From: a bacterium
GTDB lineage: Bacteria > Zixibacteria > MSB-5A5 > GN15 > FEB-12
Length of the DNA: 7,058 nt
Direction: 5' to 3'
Assembly (NCBI GenBank): GCA_030612965.1
Contig: JAUWMW010000119.1
Span: 1 to 7,058, forward strand
The position numbers were made by a program, and so were the translations under genes. The notes under the pieces are model-generated. The model did not search any database and was not told where the DNA came from. It worked only from the letters and a program-made list of their open reading frames with translations. Below are positions 1 to 4,586 of this stretch, in pieces; the stretch's first letter is position 1; the number at the start of each line of letters is the position of its first letter.

Positions 1-551
1 GTCATCTGGACGAGGTTAATACCTACGCCGCCGCATCCCACCACCACTACCGAGTCACCCGGCTTGACCTGGGCGCGGTTGACGACAGCGTGGTAAGGGG
101 TCGATATGGCATCGGCTATGATGCATCCCTCCTGAAGTGGAATCTCGTCCGGCAGATGGAAAGTGTCCTTGGCCGGCGCCAGCAGATACTCGGCGAAAGC
201 ACCGTCGACATTGTTGCCGAACATCACCATGTTTTCGCAAATGTTCTCACGGCCGGTACGGCAGGCGCGGCAATTTCCACACGTCACCACGGCCGGCAAA
301 AGGATGCGATCACCCTCTTTGAATCCTTTGACACCTTCACCAAGCCCGGCCACGGTGCCGGAAGGTTCGTGCCCCAGAATAATCGGCGGTTTCTTGAACG
401 TCGGCACGCCATGATCGATGTAGCCGATGTCGGTGTGACAGACACCGCAAGCGGCGGTTTTGATCAGAAGCTGACCAGGACCGGGAGTTGGGGTGGGGAC
501 TTCTTTTACTTCAAGCGGCTGGTTGGGACCGTTGAATATGGCTGCTTTCAT
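1..551 (-). CDS. Zinc-dependent medium-chain alcohol dehydrogenase, N-terminal part (runs off left edge)
   Basis: The first 183 residues are present; the C-terminus lies beyond the window. This is an NAD(P)-dependent zinc alcohol dehydrogenase of the MDR superfamily, presumably cytosolic. The GroES-like catalytic domain shows catalytic-zinc ligands Cys38 (GVCHTD) and His61-Glu62 (GHE). The structural-zinc lobe has Cys91, Cys94, Cys97 and Cys105. The Rossmann fold starts with G-C-G-G-V-G at 172-177. The third catalytic-zinc ligand, Cys in horse liver ADH, aligns with Asp147 in the segment A-D-A-I-S-T-P-Y. Asp is the known ligand in Thermoanaerobacter-type secondary ADH, and from memory similar segments occur in 6-hydroxycyclohexene-carbonyl-CoA dehydrogenases, so the substrate stays open. 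The ATG at 551 is preceded by AAAGGAG at good spacing. The gene follows the 81-aa Cys-trio ORF by 72 nt on the same strand and may be co-transcribed or use its own promoter in that gap. Family call is secure; substrate is not. Confidence 0.93.
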   Translation of the reverse strand, partial: MKAAIFNGPNQPLEVKEVPTPTPGPGQLLIKTAACGVCHTDIGYIDHGVPTFKKPPIILGHEPSGTVAGLGEGVKGFKEGDRILLPAVVTCGNCRACRTGRENICENMVMFGNNVDGAFAEYLLAPAKDTFHLPDEIPLQEGCIIADAISTPYHAVVNRAQVKPGDSVVVVGCGGVGINLVQM

Positions 552-593
552 GGGACACTCCTTTGTTCGCCACACTTATATGGAACTAAGATA

Positions 594-622
594 GGGATAA
601 GACAATCCGGCTTGGTTGTCAA
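594..622 (-). promoter_or_regulatory. Possible internal promoter for the alcohol dehydrogenase
   Basis: On the minus strand a perfect TTGACA (622-617) is followed after 17 nt by TATCCC (599-594), a weak -10. An overlapping alternative is TTGTCT (605-600), 19 nt, TATAAG (580-575). Both lie in the 72-nt gap before the dehydrogenase start, just after the stop codon of the 81-aa ORF. The perfect -35 is the main support; the -10 elements are poor, so this is tentative. Confidence 0.3.
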
Positions 623-623
623 G

Positions 624-869
624 TTAGTCGGCCAAATCAACATCAGGCGGCTTGCCGGTGGGGCGAGTGAATATCATCACCGAGGTGTCGCTTTCGTCTT
701 CGAAGCAGATCGTGCAGCCTTCGCATCCGAGTTCGCTGATCGGAATTGTCTTGACCTCAAACCCAAGCATCCGATAGTTCTCAAGCGCCTCCTCAAGCCG
801 CACTCCGGAGGCTGTGAACTGTCGCGTCCAGCCTTTGGCCTTCAGTTTGTCAATCAGATTCGAAGTCAT
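624..869 (-). CDS. 81-aa conserved hypothetical protein with a C-x2-C-x2-C cluster
   Basis: A small soluble protein with no signal peptide or membrane segment. Three cysteines are tightly clustered, Cys49-x2-Cys52-x2-Cys55 (GCEGCTICFED), a spacing typical of metal or Fe-S binding or of redox thiols. An amphipathic N-terminal half contains T-A-S-G-V-R-L-E-E-A (19-28) and N-Y-R-x-L-G-F-E-V (31-39). The remainder is acidic and ends in P-D-V-D-L-A-D. I recognise the general look of a conserved small protein family but cannot assign a function. The ATG overlaps the stop codon of the upstream 38-codon arsenate-reductase-like ORF as ATGA and has no clear Shine-Dalgarno sequence of its own, so translation probably depends on coupling. 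The zinc alcohol dehydrogenase lies downstream on the same strand. Codon use and the conserved-looking cysteine block argue for a real gene rather than a shadow. Confidence 0.75.
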   Translation of the reverse strand: MTSNLIDKLKAKGWTRQFTASGVRLEEALENYRMLGFEVKTIPISELGCEGCTICFEDESDTSVMIFTRPTGKPPDVDLAD

Positions 870-982
870 GTTATTCGCTGTCCGTCACGCGGCGCGCGTA
901 GCGCGAAAGAGTGGCTTGCCACTTGCGACCGGCAGGAGTTACCGGTACATACGATCAGCACTTTCAATTCCTTGTCAGTCAT
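866..982 (-). pseudogene. Truncated arsenate reductase-like ORF (LMW phosphatase P-loop only)
   Basis: A 38-residue ORF from ATG 982. After MTDKELKVLIV it carries C-T-G-N-S-C-R-S-Q (12-20). This is the C-x5-R phosphate/arsenate-binding loop (Cys12 nucleophile, Arg18) plus first beta strand of arsenate reductases and low-molecular-weight protein tyrosine phosphatases. Such enzymes are about 130-150 residues, so roughly 100 residues, including the distal catalytic Asp, are missing. After S-Q-V-A the sequence turns into an unrelated, arginine-rich tail (A-L-R-A-P-R-D-G-Q-R-I-T). The stop TGA overlaps the start of the 81-aa ORF as ATGA. The DNA of the tail contains the palindrome AGTGGCTTGCCACT (909-922) and a GCGCGC-rich stretch, which may be a deletion or repeat-insertion scar. 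The likeliest reading is a gene remnant still serving as a translated leader. A genuine micro-protein is the alternative. Confidence 0.65.
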
Positions 983-1026
983 TCTCAGCGCAGCTACTGA
1001 TTCGAGTCGGTCGACTACCAATCTTC

Positions 1027-1054
1027 TATCTAACTACGTCAGCACCGGTCGCAA
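1027..1054 (-). promoter_or_regulatory. Possible promoter of the arsC-remnant/Cys-trio/ADH unit
   Basis: On the minus strand TTGCGA (1054-1049), a 16-nt spacer and TAGATA (1032-1027) would start RNA near 1020, giving a leader of about 38 nt before ATG 982. The match is moderate and no operator is obvious, so this is a position-supported guess. Confidence 0.3.
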
Positions 1055-1178
1055 GTTAGCAATTTGATCTGTCTCGGAGAAGAACTTTCGGTCGGCGGGG
1101 AACTTTATGGCAGCATAGTTGTCTAAGAAGATAACCTGAATTGACCGGGATTAAAGGTCCAAATAGTCGATAAACAGA

Positions 1179-1206
1179 TTGACTTGAGTAGGATTTCTGC
1201 TAATTT
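1179..1206 (+). promoter_or_regulatory. Sigma-70-type promoter of the HMA/Cys-rich gene
   Basis: TTGACT (1179-1184), 16-nt spacer, TAATTT (1201-1206), with TG one base before the -10 (extended -10). Transcription would begin near 1213, about 38 nt before ATG 1251. The spacer is not the long 19-nt type seen in MerR-activated metal promoters, so no MerR control is indicated. Confidence 0.5.
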
Positions 1207-1250
1207 GTCAGGAAATAAGCAAACTATCTCGATTCCACAGAAGGAGTAAC

Positions 1251-1844
1251 ATGGTGAAGAAGATTATGGTTTTTGGTTTGAGCGCCCTGCTATTGGTGGC
1301 GTTTGTCTCATCCTCCGCGCTGGCCGGTGAAGGCTGCGGCGCACACAAGGTTTCGGCTGACAAATCCAAGGCGACACACGCCGGGTGCAAGGTTATGTCC
1401 CCTGAAGAGTGCGCCAAGCTCTGCGGCATGACCCCTGAGCAATGCGCCAAAATGTGTGAAGGTCACACCAACTGCGACTTCACGCGGATGTCCATCAAGG
1501 GTATGACCTGCGGCGGCTGCGAAACGACCATCACCACGGCGCTCTCGTCGATAGAAGGCGTCAATAAAGTTATCAAGGTCGACCACAAGGAAGGGTTCGC
1601 TCTGGTCTGTTGCGATCCGACCAAAGTCGATGGCAAAGCGCTTACCTCGGCGGTGATCAACAAAGGCTATCAGGCAGAGGTCATACCGGCTGTAGCCAAA
1701 ACCTCGGACGCTAAGGCCAAGACGGAATCCGCATCCGGTAAGATCGGCTGCAGTCCGACTTGCGCCAAAACCTGTGCCACTCTCCAGAAGACCGGCGGCT
1801 GCCCGAGCGGCAAGACCAAGACCAAGAAATCCGACGAGGGCTGA
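1251..1844 (+). CDS. Exported Cys-rich heavy-metal-binding protein (HMA domain plus three CAKxC motifs)
   Basis: A 197-aa protein with an Sec-type signal peptide: K3-K4, hydrophobic core about 6-19, cleavage likely after A-L-A25. It is therefore expected in the periplasm. Residues about 80-145 form one HMA (MerP/CopZ-like) domain with G-M-T-C87-G-G-C90, the metal-binding CxxC loop. The second strand carries an unusual adjacent pair Cys120-Cys121 before D-P-T-K-V. In front of it lies a tandem 11-residue repeat, M-S-P-E-E-C-A-K-L-C-G (49-59) and M-T-P-E-Q-C-A-K-M-C-E (60-70). A third related C-A-K-x-C motif sits at 171-175 in the tail. There are 15 cysteines in all, and a Lys-rich end. The HMA family binds Cu(I), Hg(II), Cd or Zn; the metal here cannot be told. 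AAGGAG lies 4 nt before the ATG; the gene is monocistronic, with promoter at 1179 and terminator at 1873. It is divergent from the arsenate-reductase remnant, a weak hint at metal or metalloid stress. Confidence 0.9.
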   Translation: MVKKIMVFGLSALLLVAFVSSSALAGEGCGAHKVSADKSKATHAGCKVMSPEECAKLCGMTPEQCAKMCEGHTNCDFTRMSIKGMTCGGCETTITTALSSIEGVNKVIKVDHKEGFALVCCDPTKVDGKALTSAVINKGYQAEVIPAVAKTSDAKAKTESASGKIGCSPTCAKTCATLQKTGGCPSGKTKTKKSDEG

Positions 1845-1872
1845 TTACTAACTACCCTTGCAGGCAATAACA

Positions 1873-1901
1873 GGGCGGGACAGAGGTCCCGCTCTTTTTT
1901 T
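1873..1901 (+). terminator. Rho-independent terminator of the HMA gene
   Basis: GCGGGAC (1875-1881), loop AGAG, GTCCCGC (1886-1892). The stem can extend by a G-T wobble and a G-C pair, and a run of seven T follows (1895-1901). It lies 28 nt after the stop codon of the HMA gene. Confidence 0.9.
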
Positions 1902-1938
1902 GTTGGCCGGACGGTCCGACATAAGTTTTTTGGGCGGT

Positions 1939-2003
1939 GTCGGGCGACCCCGCCCGACGCCTGCCTCCACAAGTGATGGCTGTCAGGCGAGTCGCCTGAC
2001 AGC
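1939..2003 (+). repeat. 65-nt double-hairpin intergenic repeat, copy 1
   Basis: Hairpin A at 1939-1958 has an 8-bp perfect stem GTCGGGCG/CGCCCGAC with loop ACCC. After 20 nt, hairpin B at 1979-2003 has an 11-bp perfect stem GCTGTCAGGCG/CGCCTGACAGC with loop AGT. A second copy lies inverted at 3128-3192 with the same hairpin sizes and the same 20-nt spacing; by hand count 54 of 65 bases agree. In this copy an outer stem GCCTGC..CACAAG (1959-1973, 3-nt bulge) pairs with CTTGTGGCAGGC (2019-2030) around hairpin B. It resembles a REP-like dispersed element more than a transposon end. Confidence 0.8.
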
Positions 2004-2040
2004 ACCTGAGTCACACCGCTTGTGGCAGGCCGACCGAGCA

Positions 2041-2070
2041 TTGACCTTGCTATTGGCAGGTCGGTATTGC
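2041..2070 (+). promoter_or_regulatory. Possible promoter of the PorV/PorQ-like gene
   Basis: TTGACC (2041-2046), 18-nt spacer, TATTGC (2065-2070). It would start RNA near 2077, about 38 nt before the preferred ATG at 2115. If this promoter is used, the in-frame ATG at 2085 would have almost no leader, which favours the later start. The match is moderate. Confidence 0.35.
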
Positions 2071-2114
2071 TTATTGTCTGACGAATGGAACGAATGAAAC
2101 GCGCTGGACGACCG

Positions 2115-3107
2115 ATGAAACAAAACACGACATCATTCCGGATCATACGCGCGCTGCTCGCCACCCTGGTACTGGTAGTTGTCACCGGTGGCGGATTGCT
2201 CCATGCGGCCAAGTACTCAGGCGACCCATTTTCACTCGGGGTGGGAGCGCGAGGGCTGGCCATGGGTGGCGCGGTGGTGGCTGGACCGTTCGACGGCAGT
2301 GTCGCCTACTGGAATCCGGCCGGGATGAGTCTGCTGAACAATCGCCGACTGATCGGGATGCACGCCGAGACCTTCGGGTCGCTGCTAAATCACGATTTCG
2401 TCGCCTACACCGATGGACGCAGCCGCGCCGGTTCGACCGTTCAGGCCTTTGGGTTCTACCTGTACTACCTCGGCGGCGGTGGGATCAAGATTACGCAATT
2501 GAACGAATTCGAGCGTCCGTATGTCGTGCGCGAGGAATCGCACAGCGATATCCTGTTGTCGGCGGCCGTGGCGGGCAAACTCTGCGAGCGACTTTTCTAC
2601 GGCCTGACCGGCAAGATCATCTATCGCGACATCGGCACCGAAACCGGCACCGGGCTGACGCTGGACGCCGGGATGCTGTACCAGTGGCGCCCGTTCCTGC
2701 GACTGGGACTGATGGTGACCGACATCACTTCCGGCTTCATCCGCTACACCGGCAAGACGTTCGAGACCGGTGCCAACGTCGAGTCAATCTACCCAACCGT
2801 CAAGCCGGGGTTTTTGCTTGAGCATTCACATCGCGATTTCACGGGTCGTTTTGCTGCCGCGAGTGAGATCAAGTTTGAAAACCTGAGACATGCCTCTCAG
2901 TACTGGAGTGGTTCGCTTTCGCTGGATGCTCACTACGGTTGGGAGTTGGGTTGGCGTGAGATGGTTTTCGGACGCGCCGGTTTCGATATCGGCCGCTTCA
3001 CAGCCGGCGGCGGCCTGAATGTCAGAAACCTCGCAATCGACTTCGCTTACCTGCATCACTCCGACCTCGACGCCACCTTCCGCCTCTCGGCGGAGTATCG
3101 GTGGTGA
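2115..3107 (+). CDS. PorV/PorQ-family (UPF0164-like) outer-membrane beta-barrel protein
   Basis: A 330-aa outer-membrane protein. From ATG 2115 it has a signal peptide: basic R9/R12, hydrophobic core about 13-24, cleavage likely near L-L-H-A-A32. The mature start is K-Y-S-G-D-P-F-S-L-G-V-G-A-R-G-L-A-M-G-G-A (33-53), followed by A-Y-W-N-P-A-G-M (64-71), the hallmark of the PorV/PorQ/UPF0164 group related to FadL-like barrels. Alternating amphipathic strands follow, and the last residues (A-E-Y-R-W) end in an aromatic, as expected for a barrel recognised by the BAM machinery. Family members act in type IX secretion or have unknown transport roles; none is shown here. In-frame ATGs at 2085 and 2094 exist; 2115 is preferred because GGA lies 6 nt upstream and it gives the most compact signal peptide. 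The gene stands alone, flanked by inverted double-hairpin repeats. Confidence 0.88.
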   Translation: MKQNTTSFRIIRALLATLVLVVVTGGGLLHAAKYSGDPFSLGVGARGLAMGGAVVAGPFDGSVAYWNPAGMSLLNNRRLIGMHAETFGSLLNHDFVAYTDGRSRAGSTVQAFGFYLYYLGGGGIKITQLNEFERPYVVREESHSDILLSAAVAGKLCERLFYGLTGKIIYRDIGTETGTGLTLDAGMLYQWRPFLRLGLMVTDITSGFIRYTGKTFETGANVESIYPTVKPGFLLEHSHRDFTGRFAAASEIKFENLRHASQYWSGSLSLDAHYGWELGWREMVFGRAGFDIGRFTAGGGLNVRNLAIDFAYLHHSDLDATFRLSAEYRW

Positions 3108-3127
3108 GCTGCAGGCCATTATCAGAT

Positions 3128-3192
3128 GCTATCCAGCAACTTGCCTGACAGCCATCACGCGCGAAAGCAGGCGGCGGGCGGGGTCGCCCGAC
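3128..3192 (-). repeat. 65-nt double-hairpin intergenic repeat, copy 2 (inverted)
   Basis: Read on the minus strand it aligns without gaps to 1939-2003. Hairpin A (3192-3173) differs at one base of 20, the 20-nt linker at five, and hairpin B (3152-3128) at five of 25. Hairpin B keeps most pairing through G-T wobbles, with one A-G mismatch. It fills the 103-nt space between the convergent PorV/PorQ-like and SHOCT-like genes, where no T-tract terminator is seen, so it may serve as a bidirectional transcript end (inference). Confidence 0.78.
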
Positions 3193-3210
3193 GGCACCAC
3201 CGAAAGATGA

Positions 3211-3648
3211 TCACGCGCAGAAGATGCGGACCTTTTCCCCATCGTCGTCTATATCAATAGACGATTCTGACAGAGCCTGAATGAGTGTATCGATATCCTC
3301 TGATCCCAACTGCTTCAAGTCGGTATCCAACCCCTTGTCGGACAAATATGAGGCAAACCTTCCGCGGGCTTTTTCAGGCATTACCGATCCAAGTTTAACT
3401 CCTGCCTTGAGAAGCATGATCGGGATCTTAATGTCGATGTTTTCGTGATGCCGGCCGCTGCTGTTCGGTCCCGCCTCGACTTTGATATGCAGAAACCGCG
3501 GCTTCTTTTTCTCGCTCCCACTTACCCCTGAATCGTTTGGTTGAGAGGCAGAGTTGCTCTCAAGGACCGCCAACAACCGTTCGGCCTCGTCGACATTGAT
3601 TTTGCCGCTGGTCAGCATCTCAAGAATGCGTTTTCTTTCGTTACTCAT
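3211..3648 (-). CDS. SHOCT-like (YvlB/LiaX N-terminal type) domain protein, 145 aa
   Basis: A cytosolic protein without signal peptide or membrane segment. Residues 4-29 (E-R-K-R-I-L-E-M-L..G-K-I-N-V-D-E-A-E-R-L-L) form the short helical SHOCT-like domain found at the N-terminus of YvlB/LiaX-type proteins. A polar Ser-rich linker (about 30-46) leads to a beta-rich core, R-F-L-H-I-K-V-E-A (51-59) and I-D-I-K-I-P-I-M-L-L-K-A-G-V-K-L-G (71-87). The C-terminus is acidic, D-I-D-D-D-G-E-K-V-R-I-F. Such proteins commonly accompany cell-envelope-stress or adhesin-like DUF4097 genes, but no DUF4097 gene is in this window and the role is unknown. GGAG lies 7 nt before the ATG. It is the last gene of a three-gene operon, 35 nt after the 70-aa ORF, whose first helix has the same motif at the same residues. 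Confidence 0.85.
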   Translation of the reverse strand: MSNERKRILEMLTSGKINVDEAERLLAVLESNSASQPNDSGVSGSEKKKPRFLHIKVEAGPNSSGRHHENIDIKIPIMLLKAGVKLGSVMPEKARGRFASYLSDKGLDTDLKQLGSEDIDTLIQALSESSIDIDDDGEKVRIFCA

Positions 3649-3683
3649 GTTAATCTCCGGTACTCATTTGTTTTCGGTCCTGT

Positions 3684-3896
3684 CTAAACCCAAAGGTCCG
3701 GGATCGAATCCTGGAAGCACGTCGGCAGCGAGGGCGGTTGGAAAATCGAGTTCCTGTGGCTGGCAGTGTCCACTCTGGATACCCGGTCATACTGCCGCCG
3801 GCAAGTTGCGATGGCCAGAAGCAGCCGTTCGGCCTCATCAACGCTGATTCTGCCCTCAGCCAATCCATCCAAAACTGATACTCCTGTGTTATGCAT
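3684..3896 (-). CDS. 70-aa small protein with SHOCT-like motif (possibly truncated paralogue)
   Basis: From ATG 3896 the first 29 residues carry V-L-D-G-L-A-E-G-R-I-S-V-D-E-A-E-R-L-L (8-26), matching position for position the N-terminus of the 145-aa protein downstream. The remaining about 40 residues (Arg/Ser/Pro-rich, ending I-P-D-L-W-V) match nothing I know and show none of the beta-rich core of that protein. It is therefore either a natural mini-protein or a duplicate that has lost its second domain. The ATG overlaps the end of the DUF2089 gene by 8 nt (ATGCATAA) with GGAGAGGG just upstream, indicating coupled translation. A TTG at 3908 is an alternative start that would destroy the ribosome-site spacing. 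Whether a functional product is made is uncertain. Confidence 0.65.
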   Translation of the reverse strand: MHNTGVSVLDGLAEGRISVDEAERLLLAIATCRRQYDRVSRVDTASHRNSIFQPPSLPTCFQDSIPDLWV

Positions 3897-4266
3897 TACC
3901 CTCTCCAAGGCTCAGCGATTCAATGGCCTCCTCCACCGTTATATCTCCTCTGTCCAGTTGGTCCAGAACTTCGGCGCGGTCGGTGCAGGTTTCTACGTCC
4001 ACAAATCCAAGCTGGGTGCCTATGCGGTTGAGCCAGCCCTTGACCGTGGGGTAGCTTATGCCGAACTGTTTCTCCATCTGTTTGATCGAGCCATGGCATT
4101 TGACAAAGACAGCCACAAACACTTGATCCTCGGCCCTAAGCTGGGCCAGCGGCGGCAGTTCAAAATGCCCCTCGATAGCGAGCTCCCGACCTTCAATCGC
4201 CACCCGCTCGATTGTGAAAGGCCTGTCTCCGGTCATTTTCGTCAAGTATTCCCAGTCTTGTTTCAT
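3889..4266 (-). CDS. DUF2089-family helix-turn-helix protein
   Basis: A 125-aa cytosolic protein, probably a DNA-binding regulator of its own operon (inference). The core has H-F-E-L-P-P-L-A-Q-L (34-43), an all-helical stretch D-Q-V-F-V-A-V-F-V-K (47-56) and a helix-turn-helix, G-S-I-K-Q-M-E-K-Q-F-G-I-S-Y-P-T-V-K-G-W-L (59-79), typical of DUF2089. Many DUF2089 proteins begin with a CPxCG zinc finger. This one instead begins with M-K-Q-D-W-E-Y-L-T and R-P-F-T-I-E-R-V, so it is the zinc-less form. The C-terminus carries L-D-Q-L-D-R-G-D-I-T-V-E-E-A-I-E-S-L (101-118), the same short motif found at the N-termini of the two genes behind it. It is the first gene of the operon, with GGAG 5 nt before the ATG and an AT-rich promoter upstream. 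Confidence 0.87.
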   Translation of the reverse strand: MKQDWEYLTKMTGDRPFTIERVAIEGRELAIEGHFELPPLAQLRAEDQVFVAVFVKCHGSIKQMEKQFGISYPTVKGWLNRIGTQLGFVDVETCTDRAEVLDQLDRGDITVEEAIESLSLGEGNA

Positions 4267-4316
4267 CGTGTCTCCGTATTGTTAATCCTTATGGCTTATA
4301 CGGCCGATAATGCATA

Positions 4317-4344
4317 ATGTTACAGATAAACTTAAGATAATCAA
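4317..4344 (-). promoter_or_regulatory. Promoter of the DUF2089/SHOCT operon
   Basis: On the minus strand TTGATT (4344-4339), 16-nt spacer, TAACAT (4322-4317). Transcription would start near 4310, leaving a leader of about 44 nt to ATG 4266. The region 4310-4380 is strikingly AT-rich compared with the rest of the window. An ATAATGCATAATG direct repeat at 4308-4320 overlaps the -10 and could be a regulator site (inference). Confidence 0.45.
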
Positions 4345-4388
4345 GTATTTTATGATATTATATTAATAAATTCAATGGACCAAGAAAG

Positions 4389-4476
4389 GAATCGGGAGTA
4401 TGGAAAGATCAGGGTGAGAAGGCAACAAAAGCCTCGGATAGCTGCGCTACCGTTCTCGCCACCTGCTCCCCGATTC
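4389..4476. other. Candidate structured RNA or hairpin element with three-way junction
   Basis: This lies in the 320-base gene-free stretch between the divergent DUF2089 and DUF985 genes. Outer stem: GAATCGGGAG (4389-4398) with CTCCCCGATTC (4466-4476), 10 bp with one bulged C. Inner stem P1: GGTGAGAA (4413-4420) with TTCTCGCC (4453-4460), 8 bp with one G-T. Inside P1 two hairpins close a three-way junction: GGC/GCC (4421-4423/4431-4433, loop AACAAAA) and a 7-bp stem with one bulged A (4435-4442/4446-4452, loop TGC). All bases of the junction are used almost without gaps. It matches no riboswitch class I can name. Strand is undetermined; it could be a leader element, a small RNA or a MITE-like repeat. 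Confidence 0.45.
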
Positions 4477-4515
4477 TCATCGATGAACCTCTTTTTGTTG
4501 GCTTGCTGAAGCTCT

Positions 4516-4561
4516 TTGCGATAGTATCTGACAGACATTAATGTAGCGACATCGGTGTCGC
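4516..4561 (+). promoter_or_regulatory. Possible promoter and leader hairpin of the DUF985 gene
   Basis: TTGCGA (4516-4521), 17-nt spacer, TAATGT (4539-4544) would start RNA near 4551. A hairpin GCGACA-TCGG-TGTCGC (4546-4561) sits right at the predicted start, so either the hairpin is an operator palindrome or the real start is further upstream. Support is moderate. Confidence 0.3.
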
Positions 4562-4586
4562 CGCCACAGAAATCCGGGAATGGAGT

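Noticed and set aside
90..1067. A 325-codon open frame on the plus strand.
   Set aside because: It lies antisense to the zinc ADH, the Cys-trio ORF and the arsC remnant, all of which show family motifs; the translation has no recognisable features.
1939..2003. A CRISPR-like repeat.
   Set aside because: Only two distant inverted copies, no regular spacers and no cas genes.
1939..3192. A composite transposon bounded by terminal inverted repeats.
   Set aside because: The enclosed gene is a PorV/PorQ-like outer-membrane protein, no transposase or target-site duplication is visible, and the units are themselves double hairpins typical of dispersed intergenic repeats.
3698..3714. CCGGG-ATCGAAT-CCTGG resembles a tRNA T-arm.
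   Set aside because: No matching acceptor stem, D-arm or anticodon arm is found at the right distance, and it lies inside the tail of the 70-aa ORF.
4350..4538. A 62-codon minus-strand open frame.
   Set aside because: No ribosome site, composition unlike its neighbours, and it spans the AT-rich promoter zone and the three-way-junction element.
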